Made by a program: the position numbers and the translations under genes
In this document: positions 28,972 through 38,336 of the stretch, in pieces
Numbering within the stretch: position 1 is the stretch's first letter
Layout: each line of letters opens with the position of its first letter
Notes under the pieces: model-generated
The model's input: only the letters and a program-made list of their open reading frames with translations
What the model was told of the DNA's origin: nothing
The model's database searches: none
NCBI GenBank assembly: GCA_938010385.1
Contig: CALLVD010000008.1
Location: 1-57,084, forward strand
DNA: 57,084 bases
Source: an uncultured Robiginitomaculum sp.
GTDB taxonomy: Bacteria > Pseudomonadota > Alphaproteobacteria > Caulobacterales > Maricaulaceae
Reading direction: 5' to 3'

Positions 28972-29970
28972 ATGCAAGTGCGGCCGCAAGGTCTGTATTA
29001 CGTGCCGGCCGATGCCTATATCGACCCGCATGACGCAGTCGGACGCGCCATCATCACCCACGGTCACGCCGATCATGCCCGCGACGGTCACGGCGAGGTC
29101 TTCGCCACGCCGGAAACGCTCGAAATTATGCGCACGCGCTACTACCTGAAAGATGAGACGCAAGAGACGGGCTTGGCCTATGGCACGCGGCATGATCTGG
29201 GCAATGGCGTTACGCTTTGGTTTGCGAGCGCGGGACATATTCTCGGCTCTGCGCAGGCCGTGCTGGAATATAACGGCACGCGCATTGTCGCCGCGGGCGA
29301 TTATAAACGACACCCCGACCCGACCTGCACGCCGTTTGAAGTCGTGCCATGTGACGTCTTCATCACGGAAGCCACCTTCGCCCTGCCCGTTTTTCAGCAC
29401 CCCCCGCTGGAAGCCGAAGTTGAAAAGCTGCTGCGGTCCCTGCGCGCCCTGCCTCACCGCACCCATATTGTCGGCGTTTACGCGCTGGGGAAATGCCAAC
29501 GGCTGATGAAGACATTGCGCCTCGCCGGCTATGAAGAACCGTTTTACATGCACGGCGCCCTTAAGCGGCTGACCGAGCTCTATGAGGGCTACGGCCAAGA
29601 CTTCGGCGCATGGGAATTGGTCAGCGAAATTCCGCGCGCTGATAAGCACGTCTTTCAAGGCAAAATCGTGCTTTGCCCCCCGGCGCAGATCAATGATCGT
29701 TGGTCGCGGCGCTTTGCCGACCCGCTGCCGACAGTGGCCAGCGGATGGATGCAAATTCGCGCCCGTGCCCGGCAAAAACGCGCGGAAATGGCGCTTGTTG
29801 TCTCGGATCATGCCGATTGGGGGGACCTTATCCGTACGTGCGAAGAGACAGGCGCAGACAATATCTGGATTACCCACGGACGCGTCGAAGCGCTGCAATA
29901 TGCGCTGGAGCAGCGCGGCATGAAAGCCAAAGCGCTCAACCTGATCGGCCGTGATGAGAGCGTGGAATAA
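28972..29970 (+). CDS. Ligase-associated DNA exonuclease (metallo-beta-lactamase fold)
   Basis: ITHGHADHARDGHG and SAGHILGSAQAVLEYNGTRIVAAGDYK motifs. Start may lie further upstream. Confidence 0.9.
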   Translation: MQVRPQGLYYVPADAYIDPHDAVGRAIITHGHADHARDGHGEVFATPETLEIMRTRYYLKDETQETGLAYGTRHDLGNGVTLWFASAGHILGSAQAVLEYNGTRIVAAGDYKRHPDPTCTPFEVVPCDVFITEATFALPVFQHPPLEAEVEKLLRSLRALPHRTHIVGVYALGKCQRLMKTLRLAGYEEPFYMHGALKRLTELYEGYGQDFGAWELVSEIPRADKHVFQGKIVLCPPAQINDRWSRRFADPLPTVASGWMQIRARARQKRAEMALVVSDHADWGDLIRTCEETGADNIWITHGRVEALQYALEQRGMKAKALNLIGRDESVE

Positions 29971-31559
29971 TGGAGCGCTTTTCCGACCTTTTGGACGATC
30001 TCTATTTCACCAATTCCAATTTGGCGAAAGAAATGATTCTGACGCAATATTTGCGCGCGACGCCGGACCCGGACAGAGGCTGGGCCTTGGCCGCTATATC
30101 GGGAACGCTGAGTTTTGATCTGTTTAAGCGCAACGTCATCAAATCCCTGATGATGGAGCGCATGGACCCGGTTTTGTTTGATATGGCCCGCGATTATGTC
30201 GGCGAAATGAGCGAGACTGTCGCGCTCGCCTGGCCGCAATCGCCCGATGCGGTGCGCCTGAACCGCCTCCCGGATTTGCATGAAGTCATTGCGGAATTTC
30301 AGGCGCGCGACAAGGCGGGCATCCGTGACTATCTGATTAATTTGCTCGATAACATGTCACCGCCGCAGCGCTGGGCTTTGCTGAAACTTGGGACACGGGG
30401 GCTGCGTATTGGCATGTCTGCGCGAACGGTTAAGCAGACTTTGGCGAAGATGAAAGACGTTGAAATCGATATTATTGAATCTGTCTGGCACGGCTTAACG
30501 CCGCCTTATACGGAGCTCTTTGCCTGGATTGACGGCAAGGCAGACCTGCCGGATATGAGCGACGTCGTCACGTTCTCGCCGGTCATGCTCGCCCACCCGA
30601 TCGATGAGGAGAAAGACCTGCCCCGCATCACGCCGCAAACCCATATCGCCGAATGGAAATGGGATGGCATACGGGTGCAGGTTTCGAGCACAGGCAAGGA
30701 GACAAAGATTTTCTCGCGCAAAGGCGAAGACATTTCAGGCAGCTTCCCTGATCTTGCGCAAGCAATTGATTTTCGCGGCGTCATCGACGGAGAATTGCTC
30801 GTTAAACCGAACGGCGAGATTGGATCCTTTAATGATTTGCAGCAGCGTTTAAATAAGAAAAAACCTGGCAAGAGCCTGATGGAGAAACTTCCCGCGCACG
30901 TAATTGCCTACGACATTATTGAGCAAGACGGCGTTTCGCAACGCGCATTGCCGCTCTCGCAACGCAGAAGCGCACTGGCGGAATTAGTTGCCACGCATGA
31001 AAACGAGCGCATAGACATGTCAGAGGACTTAACGTTCTCTGATACGGATGATCTGCGCAATCTCCGTAAGCAGGCCGCACAAACAGGCGGGCTGATTGAA
31101 GGCGTAATGATAAAAGACCTGTCGAGCCTTTATGTGTCAGGACGTCCAAAGCATGCTTGGTATAAATGGAAGCGCGATCCGTTTTTACTTGATGCTGTGC
31201 TGATGTATGCGCGGCGCGGCACAGGAAAACGCTCATCATTCTATTCGGATTATACGTTTGGCCTTTGGAATGATGAAGGTGAATTGCTTCCCATCGGTAA
31301 AGCCTATTTCGGATTTACGGATGAAGAGCTTAAAGAGATCGACAACTGGATTCGCCGTAACAAAACCCAACGCTTCGGCCCCGTGCAGGAAGTTAAAAAA
31401 GAGCTGGTTTTTGAAGTTGCTTTTGACGCGGCGCAAATCAGTAAGCGTCACAAATCCGGCTTTGCCCTGCGCTTTCCACGCATTCACAGAATACGGTGGG
31501 ATAAGCCCGCGAATGAGGCCGACAGGCTCGATGCCCTCGCGGCTTTACTCGGTCAATAG
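29970..31559 (+). CDS. ATP-dependent DNA ligase
   Basis: EWKWDGIRVQ (KxDG), DGELLV, EGVMIKDLSSLYVSGRPKHAWYKWKRDP. Confidence 0.94.
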   Translation: MERFSDLLDDLYFTNSNLAKEMILTQYLRATPDPDRGWALAAISGTLSFDLFKRNVIKSLMMERMDPVLFDMARDYVGEMSETVALAWPQSPDAVRLNRLPDLHEVIAEFQARDKAGIRDYLINLLDNMSPPQRWALLKLGTRGLRIGMSARTVKQTLAKMKDVEIDIIESVWHGLTPPYTELFAWIDGKADLPDMSDVVTFSPVMLAHPIDEEKDLPRITPQTHIAEWKWDGIRVQVSSTGKETKIFSRKGEDISGSFPDLAQAIDFRGVIDGELLVKPNGEIGSFNDLQQRLNKKKPGKSLMEKLPAHVIAYDIIEQDGVSQRALPLSQRRSALAELVATHENERIDMSEDLTFSDTDDLRNLRKQAAQTGGLIEGVMIKDLSSLYVSGRPKHAWYKWKRDPFLLDAVLMYARRGTGKRSSFYSDYTFGLWNDEGELLPIGKAYFGFTDEELKEIDNWIRRNKTQRFGPVQEVKKELVFEVAFDAAQISKRHKSGFALRFPRIHRIRWDKPANEADRLDALAALLGQ

Positions 31560-31573
31560 CCCGCTTCACCCAT

Positions 31574-31610
31574 TAAAAAAAACCGCTTTCATCAGAAAGC
31601 GGTTTTTCTT
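31574..31610. terminator. Bidirectional rho-independent terminator
   Basis: AAAAAAAACCGCTTTC-atca-GAAAGCGGTTTTTCTT. Confidence 0.85.
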
Positions 31611-31644
31611 TCGGGGTAATGAAATTACCCGATTTTATGCCGGC

Positions 31645-32019
31645 TTAATTATTAGCAGGGTCATCGGCTTCCGGTCTGTCAATATCAATGGTCGGAAGAG
31701 AGATTGACGTCTCATCCATATCTGCGTCCATGTCGACAGGTACTTCGATTTCTATGGTCTTAGTTTCCACATCGACGTTCGGGACAGAAACGCCGACTTG
31801 CGTTGTGCCCAAGTTAACATCGGCGACATCGACATCAAATTCAGGCATTTGGCCGGTTTCGGCAGACACATCAACGTCGACTGTAGGAAGGCGCGCTTCT
31901 TGGGTTTGATCGACATCAATCAAATATATAGCCGCCGCGCAGACGGCGATAACGGCTGCAGACCCTAAAATCCATGCGCCAATTTTTTTACCGGAATTGT
32001 TATCATACGAATTAGTCAT
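31645..32019 (-). CDS. Membrane-anchored acidic protein of unknown function
   Basis: Single TM (IGAWILGSAAVIAVCAAAIYLI) then an Asp/Glu/Val-rich alternating domain. Confidence 0.7.
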   Translation of the reverse strand: MTNSYDNNSGKKIGAWILGSAAVIAVCAAAIYLIDVDQTQEARLPTVDVDVSAETGQMPEFDVDVADVNLGTTQVGVSVPNVDVETKTIEIEVPVDMDADMDETSISLPTIDIDRPEADDPANN

Positions 32020-32067
32020 ATTTCAGTCTTTCATGTTGGTGGGGGGGGAGGAGAGTTTTATTCGGAC

Positions 32068-32244
32068 CTAAACATTGCCCTTAGGGCCTACAAAGAACCA
32101 AATAATCAAGCCGACCAGCGGCAGCAGCAGGACAAGCAAGCCCCACAAAATTTTGGCGACGGTTGAGGCACCTGACTTAATGATTGAGAGGATCGCCCAG
32201 ATGACGATAATGAGATGCAGAATTCCAAGAATGCCTTCTAACAT
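32068..32244 (-). CDS. PLDc_N-domain small membrane protein
   Basis: 58 aa hand translation MLEGILGILHLIIVIWAILSIIKSGASTVAKILWGLLVLLLPLVGLIIWFFVGPKGNV; absent from the ORF track because of size. Confidence 0.85.
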   Translation of the reverse strand: MLEGILGILHLIIVIWAILSIIKSGASTVAKILWGLLVLLLPLVGLIIWFFVGPKGNV

Positions 32245-32292
32245 TTTTTATTCCTTGTGTGTTTCCGGGCTTAATTGCCCGATTGCAGTACC

Positions 32293-32317
32293 AACGAGCA
32301 CATCACGCTTGAGTTCC
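32293..32317 (-). promoter_or_regulatory. EcfG-type promoter (GGAAC-N16-CGTT)
   Basis: Minus strand GGAAC tcaagcgtgatgtgct CGTT, 49 bp upstream of the PLDc_N gene. Confidence 0.75.
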
Positions 32318-32396
32318 GAAATAAAAAAAATGCCCCCTGATTCGTTTTGGGCCGTATATAAACATTGCCTAAATCCGTTTTTAACCGACTTAGTTT

Positions 32397-32421
32397 GGAA
32401 CGAAGTCTTAAACGACGGGTT
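32397..32421 (+). promoter_or_regulatory. Possible variant EcfG-type promoter (GGAAC-N16-GGTT)
   Basis: GGAAC gaagtcttaaacgacg GGTT just upstream of the receiver gene at 32430. Confidence 0.4.
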
Positions 32422-32429
32422 GTATACGC

Positions 32430-32795
32430 ATGACCAGAACAATTTTAATCGTTGAAGACGACCCGTTCATCGCGATGGACCTGCAAGACACGTTTGAAGA
32501 AGCGGGCTATACGGTTTTGGGTCCCGTAGCTTCAGTCGTTCCCGGTCTGCAAATCATCAGTCAAACACAGCCCGATGTCGCCATGCTCGACTATAATTTG
32601 GGACGTGAGACGAGCATTCCTATCGCCCGGAAACTTGATGCAGCCTCTGTCCCCTACGTCTTTTTGTCCGGACAGGTAGAAAGCGTTATTGCTGCAAATA
32701 ATACCGAACAGAGAAAAGTGTTTAAAAAGCCGTTTGACGGCGAGCAGATTATTGCATTTGTCGACAGTGTGCTTGAGACAAGACAGGCGGGCTAG
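32430..32795 (+). CDS. Single-domain response regulator
   Basis: REC domain only: ILIVEDDPFIAMDLQDTFEEAGY, VAMLDYNLG, FKKPF. Confidence 0.9.
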   Translation: MTRTILIVEDDPFIAMDLQDTFEEAGYTVLGPVASVVPGLQIISQTQPDVAMLDYNLGRETSIPIARKLDAASVPYVFLSGQVESVIAANNTEQRKVFKKPFDGEQIIAFVDSVLETRQAG

Positions 32796-32962
32796 CGCTC
32801 CCCCAACCCTCGGCCAACATATCAACGGCGGGGAAGGCCATGATGTTGACAGTTAACCGAGGCACCAAGTCCTCTGAGAGAGCGACCCGGCGAGCAGAGC
32901 AGTAAACAGTTTGCCTGCCGGGTCATTAACCCACGTTAACTGAGCTGCTAATGCCGCATGGG

Positions 32963-34045
32963 CTATTCAAGACGCTCTCTGCGGGCGATAACTGTATAGT
33001 GTAAGCCGCCGGGCAGAACGTTATGCTCAGCGGTTCCTTGCAAATCCGCAGGGACTATTCGGGTGAGGATCTGGCTGCCAAAACCTTTGTGATTTGTGGG
33101 CCCGTGATTAAGGCCTGTCGCAGTTTCCCGCCATTCAAACCGGATTGTGTCGTCGTCACTGCCGGTCCAAGAAAAATTGACAAAACCTGTATCGCTTTTC
33201 AGCGCGCCGTGCTTGACCGCATTAGTCGCCAATTCGTTGAGCATAAGGGTTAGGGTAAACGCGCCTCTTGCAGAGATAAATATATCCTCTTTCGTCGACA
33301 GACTGATCCGTGAACGGGTTTCAGGCGAAAGAAATGGCGACACCGTTTTTTCGAAAAGCGCTGACAGGGGCGCACTTTGAAATTTTTGCGCCGCGATAAG
33401 CGCCTGTGTTTCTGCCAATACGGTTATTCTGTCTCGCAGCCGCTTTGCAAAATCCTTCTGATCGCCGCCGCTGCGCGCCATCAGGGAAATAAGACTGGAC
33501 ACGTGTGCGTACATATTGCCCATACGGTGGCGCAGCTCTTCATTGACCACGTTCAAATCGTCAATAACCTGCCCTTGAGCATTAGCTTCGATTTCAGCCA
33601 TGACCGTTGCCGCCATATCAGCCAATATTTGCCTATCCTCTTCATTAAAGTCATTCCGAGGCTTTGAATCTATGACGCACAAGGTCCCCAGAGCGTGCCC
33701 GTCGCCCGTAATCAGCGGCGCCCCGGCATAAAATGAAATATTGGGATCGCCGGTGACTAAAGGATTTGAAGCAAATCGGGGATCTTTATTGGCGTCAGGC
33801 ACGACCATTATGTTTTTTGATTGAATTGCATACGCGCAAAACGCCTGATCACGCGGTGTTTGTATTGCGTCGAGTCCGTGGCGGGACTTAAACCATTGCC
33901 TATCTTTATCGATGAGAGAAACCAGAGCAATTTCAGTGCCCAGCGCTCTGGAGGCCAGGCGCGTTAAACGGTCAAATCTTTCCTCAGGAAGGGAATCCAG
34001 CAATCCCGTCCGGCCCAATGCAGCCAGTCTGTTCTGTTCAGTCAT
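32963..34045 (-). CDS. GAF-domain HWE/HisKA_2 family sensor histidine kinase
   Basis: GAF domain (RLTRLASRALGTEIALVSLIDKDRQWFKSRHGL), ELRHRMGNMYAHVSSLISLM, LNELATNAVKHGAL. Start set at MTEQNRL. Confidence 0.88.
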   Translation of the reverse strand: MTEQNRLAALGRTGLLDSLPEERFDRLTRLASRALGTEIALVSLIDKDRQWFKSRHGLDAIQTPRDQAFCAYAIQSKNIMVVPDANKDPRFASNPLVTGDPNISFYAGAPLITGDGHALGTLCVIDSKPRNDFNEEDRQILADMAATVMAEIEANAQGQVIDDLNVVNEELRHRMGNMYAHVSSLISLMARSGGDQKDFAKRLRDRITVLAETQALIAAQKFQSAPLSALFEKTVSPFLSPETRSRISLSTKEDIFISARGAFTLTLMLNELATNAVKHGALKSDTGFVNFSWTGSDDDTIRFEWRETATGLNHGPTNHKGFGSQILTRIVPADLQGTAEHNVLPGGLHYTVIARRERLE

Positions 34046-34157
34046 AATAAACCTCGCGCCATGGCGCACAAGGCCTTCCCTTCGTGCAAGCTAGACTATT
34101 CGCCGGCGTTTGTCTGTTTTATTTTGCTGTATGACAAAAGGGTGTTTTAAACGCCTG

Positions 34158-35558
34158 TCAGGAGCGTCCGCCGCCCCATTCCTGCGAGGCCTGAACGCTC
34201 ATATAATATTCGGGATCGGATATCATCCGCTCTGATTTTTCAAATTCTGCCTTCAATTCATCCCGCTCCAATTCGGTCGGGAGGTTTTCCATGGCCGACC
34301 GTTTGAGCTTTTTCAACTGGGCCATCAGCACATCTTTGTGCGCATCGGTCTTCGCCTTTGCCGTCAGCTCCGTTAAAATAGTCAGCATTTTCAGGCACGT
34401 ATTGCGATCAGCTGTAATATAGGCCCGGCTCTGGTCACAGATCACGCTGACAAACCGTTCAAAGGAAATCGGATAAGAGATAATCCTGACGTCCCCATTC
34501 TCGTCGCGGCGATACGGGCTCGGTAAATTTGCCCGCATCATGGCGCTGATCGCGCTTTGGAACCAGTTGATACAGTTTATGGCTGTAAACGGGTCATTTA
34601 TGCCGGGGGACAGCGCCCGCGCCAATATCTCAACAAGTTCATCGGCCAAAAACAAAATGTTTTGATGCGCTGTTCTGTCTTGGCCCATAGCAAATCCGGA
34701 CCGCAGCTTTTTACTGTCACCCTCTGCCGGCTTGAACGCGGTCAAATCGCTGTTCCAAACATGCATGAGCACATCATCATTAACGGCAAAATCACCCGGC
34801 CTATATTGAAGGCGGACCACCGCATTGTTTTCTGTAGCCCAGTTTAAAATAGCAGTCTCGTTCACGGCCTGAATATAGCCCTCTGCAGAATTATAGATCG
34901 GCACAGCCTCGATCAGATCATATTGACCGGCATCAGGATCTTCGGATTGTTCGCCCTCGCCGATATTTTCAGGATACATATCCTGAATATCACGCCTAAG
35001 CTTCCTGCCGACCTGCCCCGTAATATTACCGACATTGAGGGTTTCAGGAATGTGATGGATAAAGAAAATCATAACGCCGACACTGACCATGGTCAGGCCC
35101 ATAGCGACCAAAATCGATAAGTTAGGCACAAACTCTGCGACAGCGTTTTCCGCACCGGTTCCATCGCCCGTGCGGGCAATACGAAGGATAAGCAGGCAGT
35201 AGACAAAGGTAGAGGTAAAGGTCCCTAATGTGACTTGGTTTGCGCGGTCGCGCATAAAATTACCGATTAAACGCGGCCCATATTGCCCCGCAGCACTCGT
35301 TACAGCGACCATAGTGATTGAAAAGGTCACACTGGCGACGGTCATCATAGAAGCGGCAATCGTCGTCAAAATTGCGCGCGCGCCATCGGCCTTATTTGAA
35401 TAAAACCAACCCAAATCTTCTGCGAGTCTGTAGTCCCAGTTCTTATCAATGTGACTTGTCAACATGGCCAAGAGAAAGGCCCCGAGTGCCATCAAGCCGG
35501 GAATAAAGTAATAGCTGCCCTGTAAATCATTCCAAAGCTTAATGAGCCGGGCGTTCAT
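34158..35558 (-). CDS. DUF2254-family membrane protein
   Basis: 466 aa polytopic protein; TVASVTFSITMVAVTSAAGQYGPRLIGNFMRDRANQ. Confidence 0.8.
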   Translation of the reverse strand: MNARLIKLWNDLQGSYYFIPGLMALGAFLLAMLTSHIDKNWDYRLAEDLGWFYSNKADGARAILTTIAASMMTVASVTFSITMVAVTSAAGQYGPRLIGNFMRDRANQVTLGTFTSTFVYCLLILRIARTGDGTGAENAVAEFVPNLSILVAMGLTMVSVGVMIFFIHHIPETLNVGNITGQVGRKLRRDIQDMYPENIGEGEQSEDPDAGQYDLIEAVPIYNSAEGYIQAVNETAILNWATENNAVVRLQYRPGDFAVNDDVLMHVWNSDLTAFKPAEGDSKKLRSGFAMGQDRTAHQNILFLADELVEILARALSPGINDPFTAINCINWFQSAISAMMRANLPSPYRRDENGDVRIISYPISFERFVSVICDQSRAYITADRNTCLKMLTILTELTAKAKTDAHKDVLMAQLKKLKRSAMENLPTELERDELKAEFEKSERMISDPEYYMSVQASQEWGGGRS

Positions 35559-36574
35559 TCCGACGCTTCAGCGATTGCAGGGTCAGACGATCCGCCCTTG
35601 CCCATAACTTGATAACGAGGCTTAGGCGCGGCGTCGCTTTTAGGCGCCGGCCACCCCTCTCTCTGGCCGGTTCTGTCACCGTCTGTTTCTTCTGTCTGGT
35701 CATGGAAAAGATGAACCCGCGTGTCATAGGGCATATCAATGGCAGCCTCATCCAGCGCTTTTTTGACGGCGCGCACGACTTCAGAACGCTGTTTAACGAC
35801 ATTGCCCCGCTTGCTGTCCGTCCACCAACGCGCCCGCAACGTAACCCAGCTGGCCGCAAGGTCCCAAGCGAACACTTCCGGCGCAGGATCGTTTTCAACG
35901 CCATCAATTTTTCGCAACTCTTTCTCGATAATCTCGCAAGCCTCATCTATGTCATCGGCATAGCCGATTCCGATGTCATATTGCGAGCGGCGAAACTCGT
36001 TCCCCGTCTTTACCAAAACGGCATTGGTGTAGATATCACTGTTGGGGATGACAGCCCGTTGACCGTCATAAGTGTTGATAATCGTAGCCCTTGTTTCAAT
36101 TTTCCCGACAGTTCCCTCAAAGCCGTTCACAGCAATTTGATCACCGATTTCAAAGGGTTGACGGATTAAGATAAGCATTCCTGCCAGCCAGTTTTGCAAT
36201 ATATCCTTAAATGCAAATCCGATTGCCACGGAGCTGACGCCAAGGCCCGCAATTAAATCACCGGGATTTAATGTCGGGACAATGATTGTTGCAGCGACAA
36301 GCCCGCCAAGCAAAATAACGGCTGACTTTAAAAAGCCGCCCAACACTTCACCCAAATTACTGCGACCGCGAGACGTCGCTGCCCGGTTAACAGCTTTCTT
36401 GATAATTGCCGCAAGGATTATGAATATTATGAAGACAATTATTGCGACGACAATATTGGGCAGCGTTTTGACAAAACCGTCCAGCCATGAGTCGACTCGC
36501 TCCAACGCCAATGACGGGTTCAGATCAATTTCACCTGTTTTATCATCGATTTTAGCGGTTTCAGTATCAGACAT
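35555..36574 (-). CDS. MscS-family mechanosensitive channel
   Basis: GLGVSSVAIGFAFKDILQNWLAGMLILIRQPFEIGDQIAVNGFEGTVGKIETRATIINTYDGQRAVIPNS is the classic MscS region. Confidence 0.95.
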   Translation of the reverse strand: MSDTETAKIDDKTGEIDLNPSLALERVDSWLDGFVKTLPNIVVAIIVFIIFIILAAIIKKAVNRAATSRGRSNLGEVLGGFLKSAVILLGGLVAATIIVPTLNPGDLIAGLGVSSVAIGFAFKDILQNWLAGMLILIRQPFEIGDQIAVNGFEGTVGKIETRATIINTYDGQRAVIPNSDIYTNAVLVKTGNEFRRSQYDIGIGYADDIDEACEIIEKELRKIDGVENDPAPEVFAWDLAASWVTLRARWWTDSKRGNVVKQRSEVVRAVKKALDEAAIDMPYDTRVHLFHDQTEETDGDRTGQREGWPAPKSDAAPKPRYQVMGKGGSSDPAIAEASE

Positions 36575-36597
36575 TATTTCCCCTCGGTCGATGAGAA

Positions 36598-36622
36598 TAC
36601 GGGACAGGGCCGGAAAAGTTCC
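36598..36622 (-). promoter_or_regulatory. EcfG-type promoter (GGAAC-N16-CGTA)
   Basis: Minus strand GGAAC ttttccggccctgtcc CGTA, 24 bp upstream of the MscS gene. Confidence 0.7.
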
Positions 36623-36698
36623 CGCTCTTTTTTATAAGCCTGAAAGGAACCAATAGGAGCGCCAAACATTTATTCTCCGAGACCAAAGGAAAAATGAA

Positions 36699-37172
36699 AT
36701 GCTCAAACTCTTACTCTGTACCGCGATTATTTCGCCCTGTTTCATAATCCCTCTGTCGAAAATTTCGGCAAATACTTCGCTTACATCATATACTGCACCG
36801 AGCTTTGAGGACGTTTTTGTAGAGCCGGAGTTGCAGCGTCTTGAAAATTGTCAGTCGGCAAAGCTGGATGTGTTTTTTCACGACGAATATGTCACGCTGC
36901 ACACAGCAGAGTATCTTGCTCAGGCCGTTAAGCTTGTAAAGTCCTGTGATAATGCTGATTACGTCATCAACCCCATTGTTCCGGAGTTACAGATCGGCGT
37001 GACAACCGACCTCTTAGAGGCTCAGGTGCAAGAGCTATCGCTTATTCTCAAAGCGCATGGTATAGAGTCGCGCATAGCTGACCCTCAAATCCAAACGGAA
37101 TTTAACAGCCTGTCTGTCAATGGCAGAACTGCAATTCTGTCGATAGCAATTAGTGAGGGTAACAGCGCGTAA
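36699..37172 (+). CDS. Hypothetical secreted protein (possibly degenerate OmpA C-terminal fold)
   Basis: 157 aa with signal peptide; no confident family. Confidence 0.6.
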   Translation: MLKLLLCTAIISPCFIIPLSKISANTSLTSYTAPSFEDVFVEPELQRLENCQSAKLDVFFHDEYVTLHTAEYLAQAVKLVKSCDNADYVINPIVPELQIGVTTDLLEAQVQELSLILKAHGIESRIADPQIQTEFNSLSVNGRTAILSIAISEGNSA

Positions 37173-37184
37173 GCGAGGTTAGCA

Positions 37185-37907
37185 ATGAAAACATTGATGA
37201 AGCGCGTCGGACACTATGTTGACCTGATTGATGATGAGTTTGAAAATTTATCACAGCTCCCCCACCGTATGGAAACACGCCGTCCCGGTGAGGAAATCGT
37301 TGCCGTCGGCGATACGATTGACTTTGTCTTCGTCATCGAGTCCGGCTGGGCAATTCGCTACCGCATACTTGATGACGGCCGCAGGCAAATCCTGAATTTT
37401 ATGCTGCCGGGCGCATGCTTTGACATGATGTCCATGGCCTATGCAAAATCCGATCATGCCGTCAGTGCTGCAACAGAGGTAACGCTGCGCCGTATTAAAT
37501 CGTCAGATTTCCTCAGAGCCATATCCACACGGCCCAAGCTCGCTACGGCATTTTGGTGGGTTGCCATTCAGGAAGAAGCTATCCTCAGAGAGCAAATTAT
37601 CAGAATTGGTCGCCGCTCTGCAAAAGAGCGGGTAGCCCATTTACTGCTTGAGCTTAATCGCCGTATTGCAGCCGTTGAAGGCCGTTTGACCGATATGATT
37701 GACCTGCCTTTTCCTCAGGCTCTATTCGCCGATGCGCTGGGCCTGTCTATCGTACATGTCTCAAGAACACTGACAAAGCTGAAAACCGAAGGGTATATAA
37801 AAACCGTATCGCAGGGCATTCAAATTCTGGAGCGCGATAAAATGGCTGAAATGTGCGACTTTGACAGCCGCTATTTGCACTTGGAACGCCTAAAACTTAC
37901 GGACTAA
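37185..37907 (+). CDS. Crp/Fnr family transcriptional regulator
   Basis: Cyclic nucleotide-binding-like fold (RRPGEEIVAVGDTIDFVFVIESGWAIRYRI) and HTH_Crp (LPFPQALFADALGLSIVHVSRTLTKLKTEGYI). Confidence 0.92.
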   Translation: MKTLMKRVGHYVDLIDDEFENLSQLPHRMETRRPGEEIVAVGDTIDFVFVIESGWAIRYRILDDGRRQILNFMLPGACFDMMSMAYAKSDHAVSAATEVTLRRIKSSDFLRAISTRPKLATAFWWVAIQEEAILREQIIRIGRRSAKERVAHLLLELNRRIAAVEGRLTDMIDLPFPQALFADALGLSIVHVSRTLTKLKTEGYIKTVSQGIQILERDKMAEMCDFDSRYLHLERLKLTD

Positions 37908-38326
37908 ATCTTCAATGATGTGGATTTAATCGCAGTCATTGCCAGTTCTGCGGCCTTCAGATGATGGTTAAGCAGATCTTCCGTCAGTGTATCGTTGACA
38001 CAGGATAGGCAGTCCTGAAGGGCGTGGTGGAAACCCGTTTCCTGCTCAAGATGATCTCCCGGAGAAATCTGCTGTGGCATATCCCTGCAATCATTTGCCG
38101 GATCTGTCTCAGGTTTTTTCAAATCTATACCATGATTGGCAAGAATGGCGTCCACGGCGCCAATGAAAGACTGCTTTTGCGCCATAGCCCTGCCGATCCG
38201 CTCGCGATCAGTACAGGCTCCCATGTCGTCATAGAGACAATTGTAAAACCACAAATTATCCAGAGCAACGCTGCGGCAGGTTTTAAGCCTGCCGAGCGTT
38301 TGCTTATCCAGATTGGCATCAGTCAC
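37904..38326 (-). CDS. Predicted helical-bundle protein of unknown function
   Basis: 140 aa, alpha-helical, six Cys, directly downstream of phyR; stop codon overlaps the convergent Crp gene stop. Confidence 0.65.
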   Translation of the reverse strand: MTDANLDKQTLGRLKTCRSVALDNLWFYNCLYDDMGACTDRERIGRAMAQKQSFIGAVDAILANHGIDLKKPETDPANDCRDMPQQISPGDHLEQETGFHHALQDCLSCVNDTLTEDLLNHHLKAAELAMTAIKSTSLKI

Positions 38327-38336
38327 CTGTCAGTTA

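Noticed and set aside
28957-29898. 313-aa minus-strand ORF
   Set aside because: Fully antisense to the exonuclease gene, which carries clear metallo-beta-lactamase motifs.
36646-36670. GGAAC-N16-CATT ahead of the 36699 gene as a firm EcfG promoter
   Set aside because: -10 element deviates (CATT); mentioned only as a weak variant.
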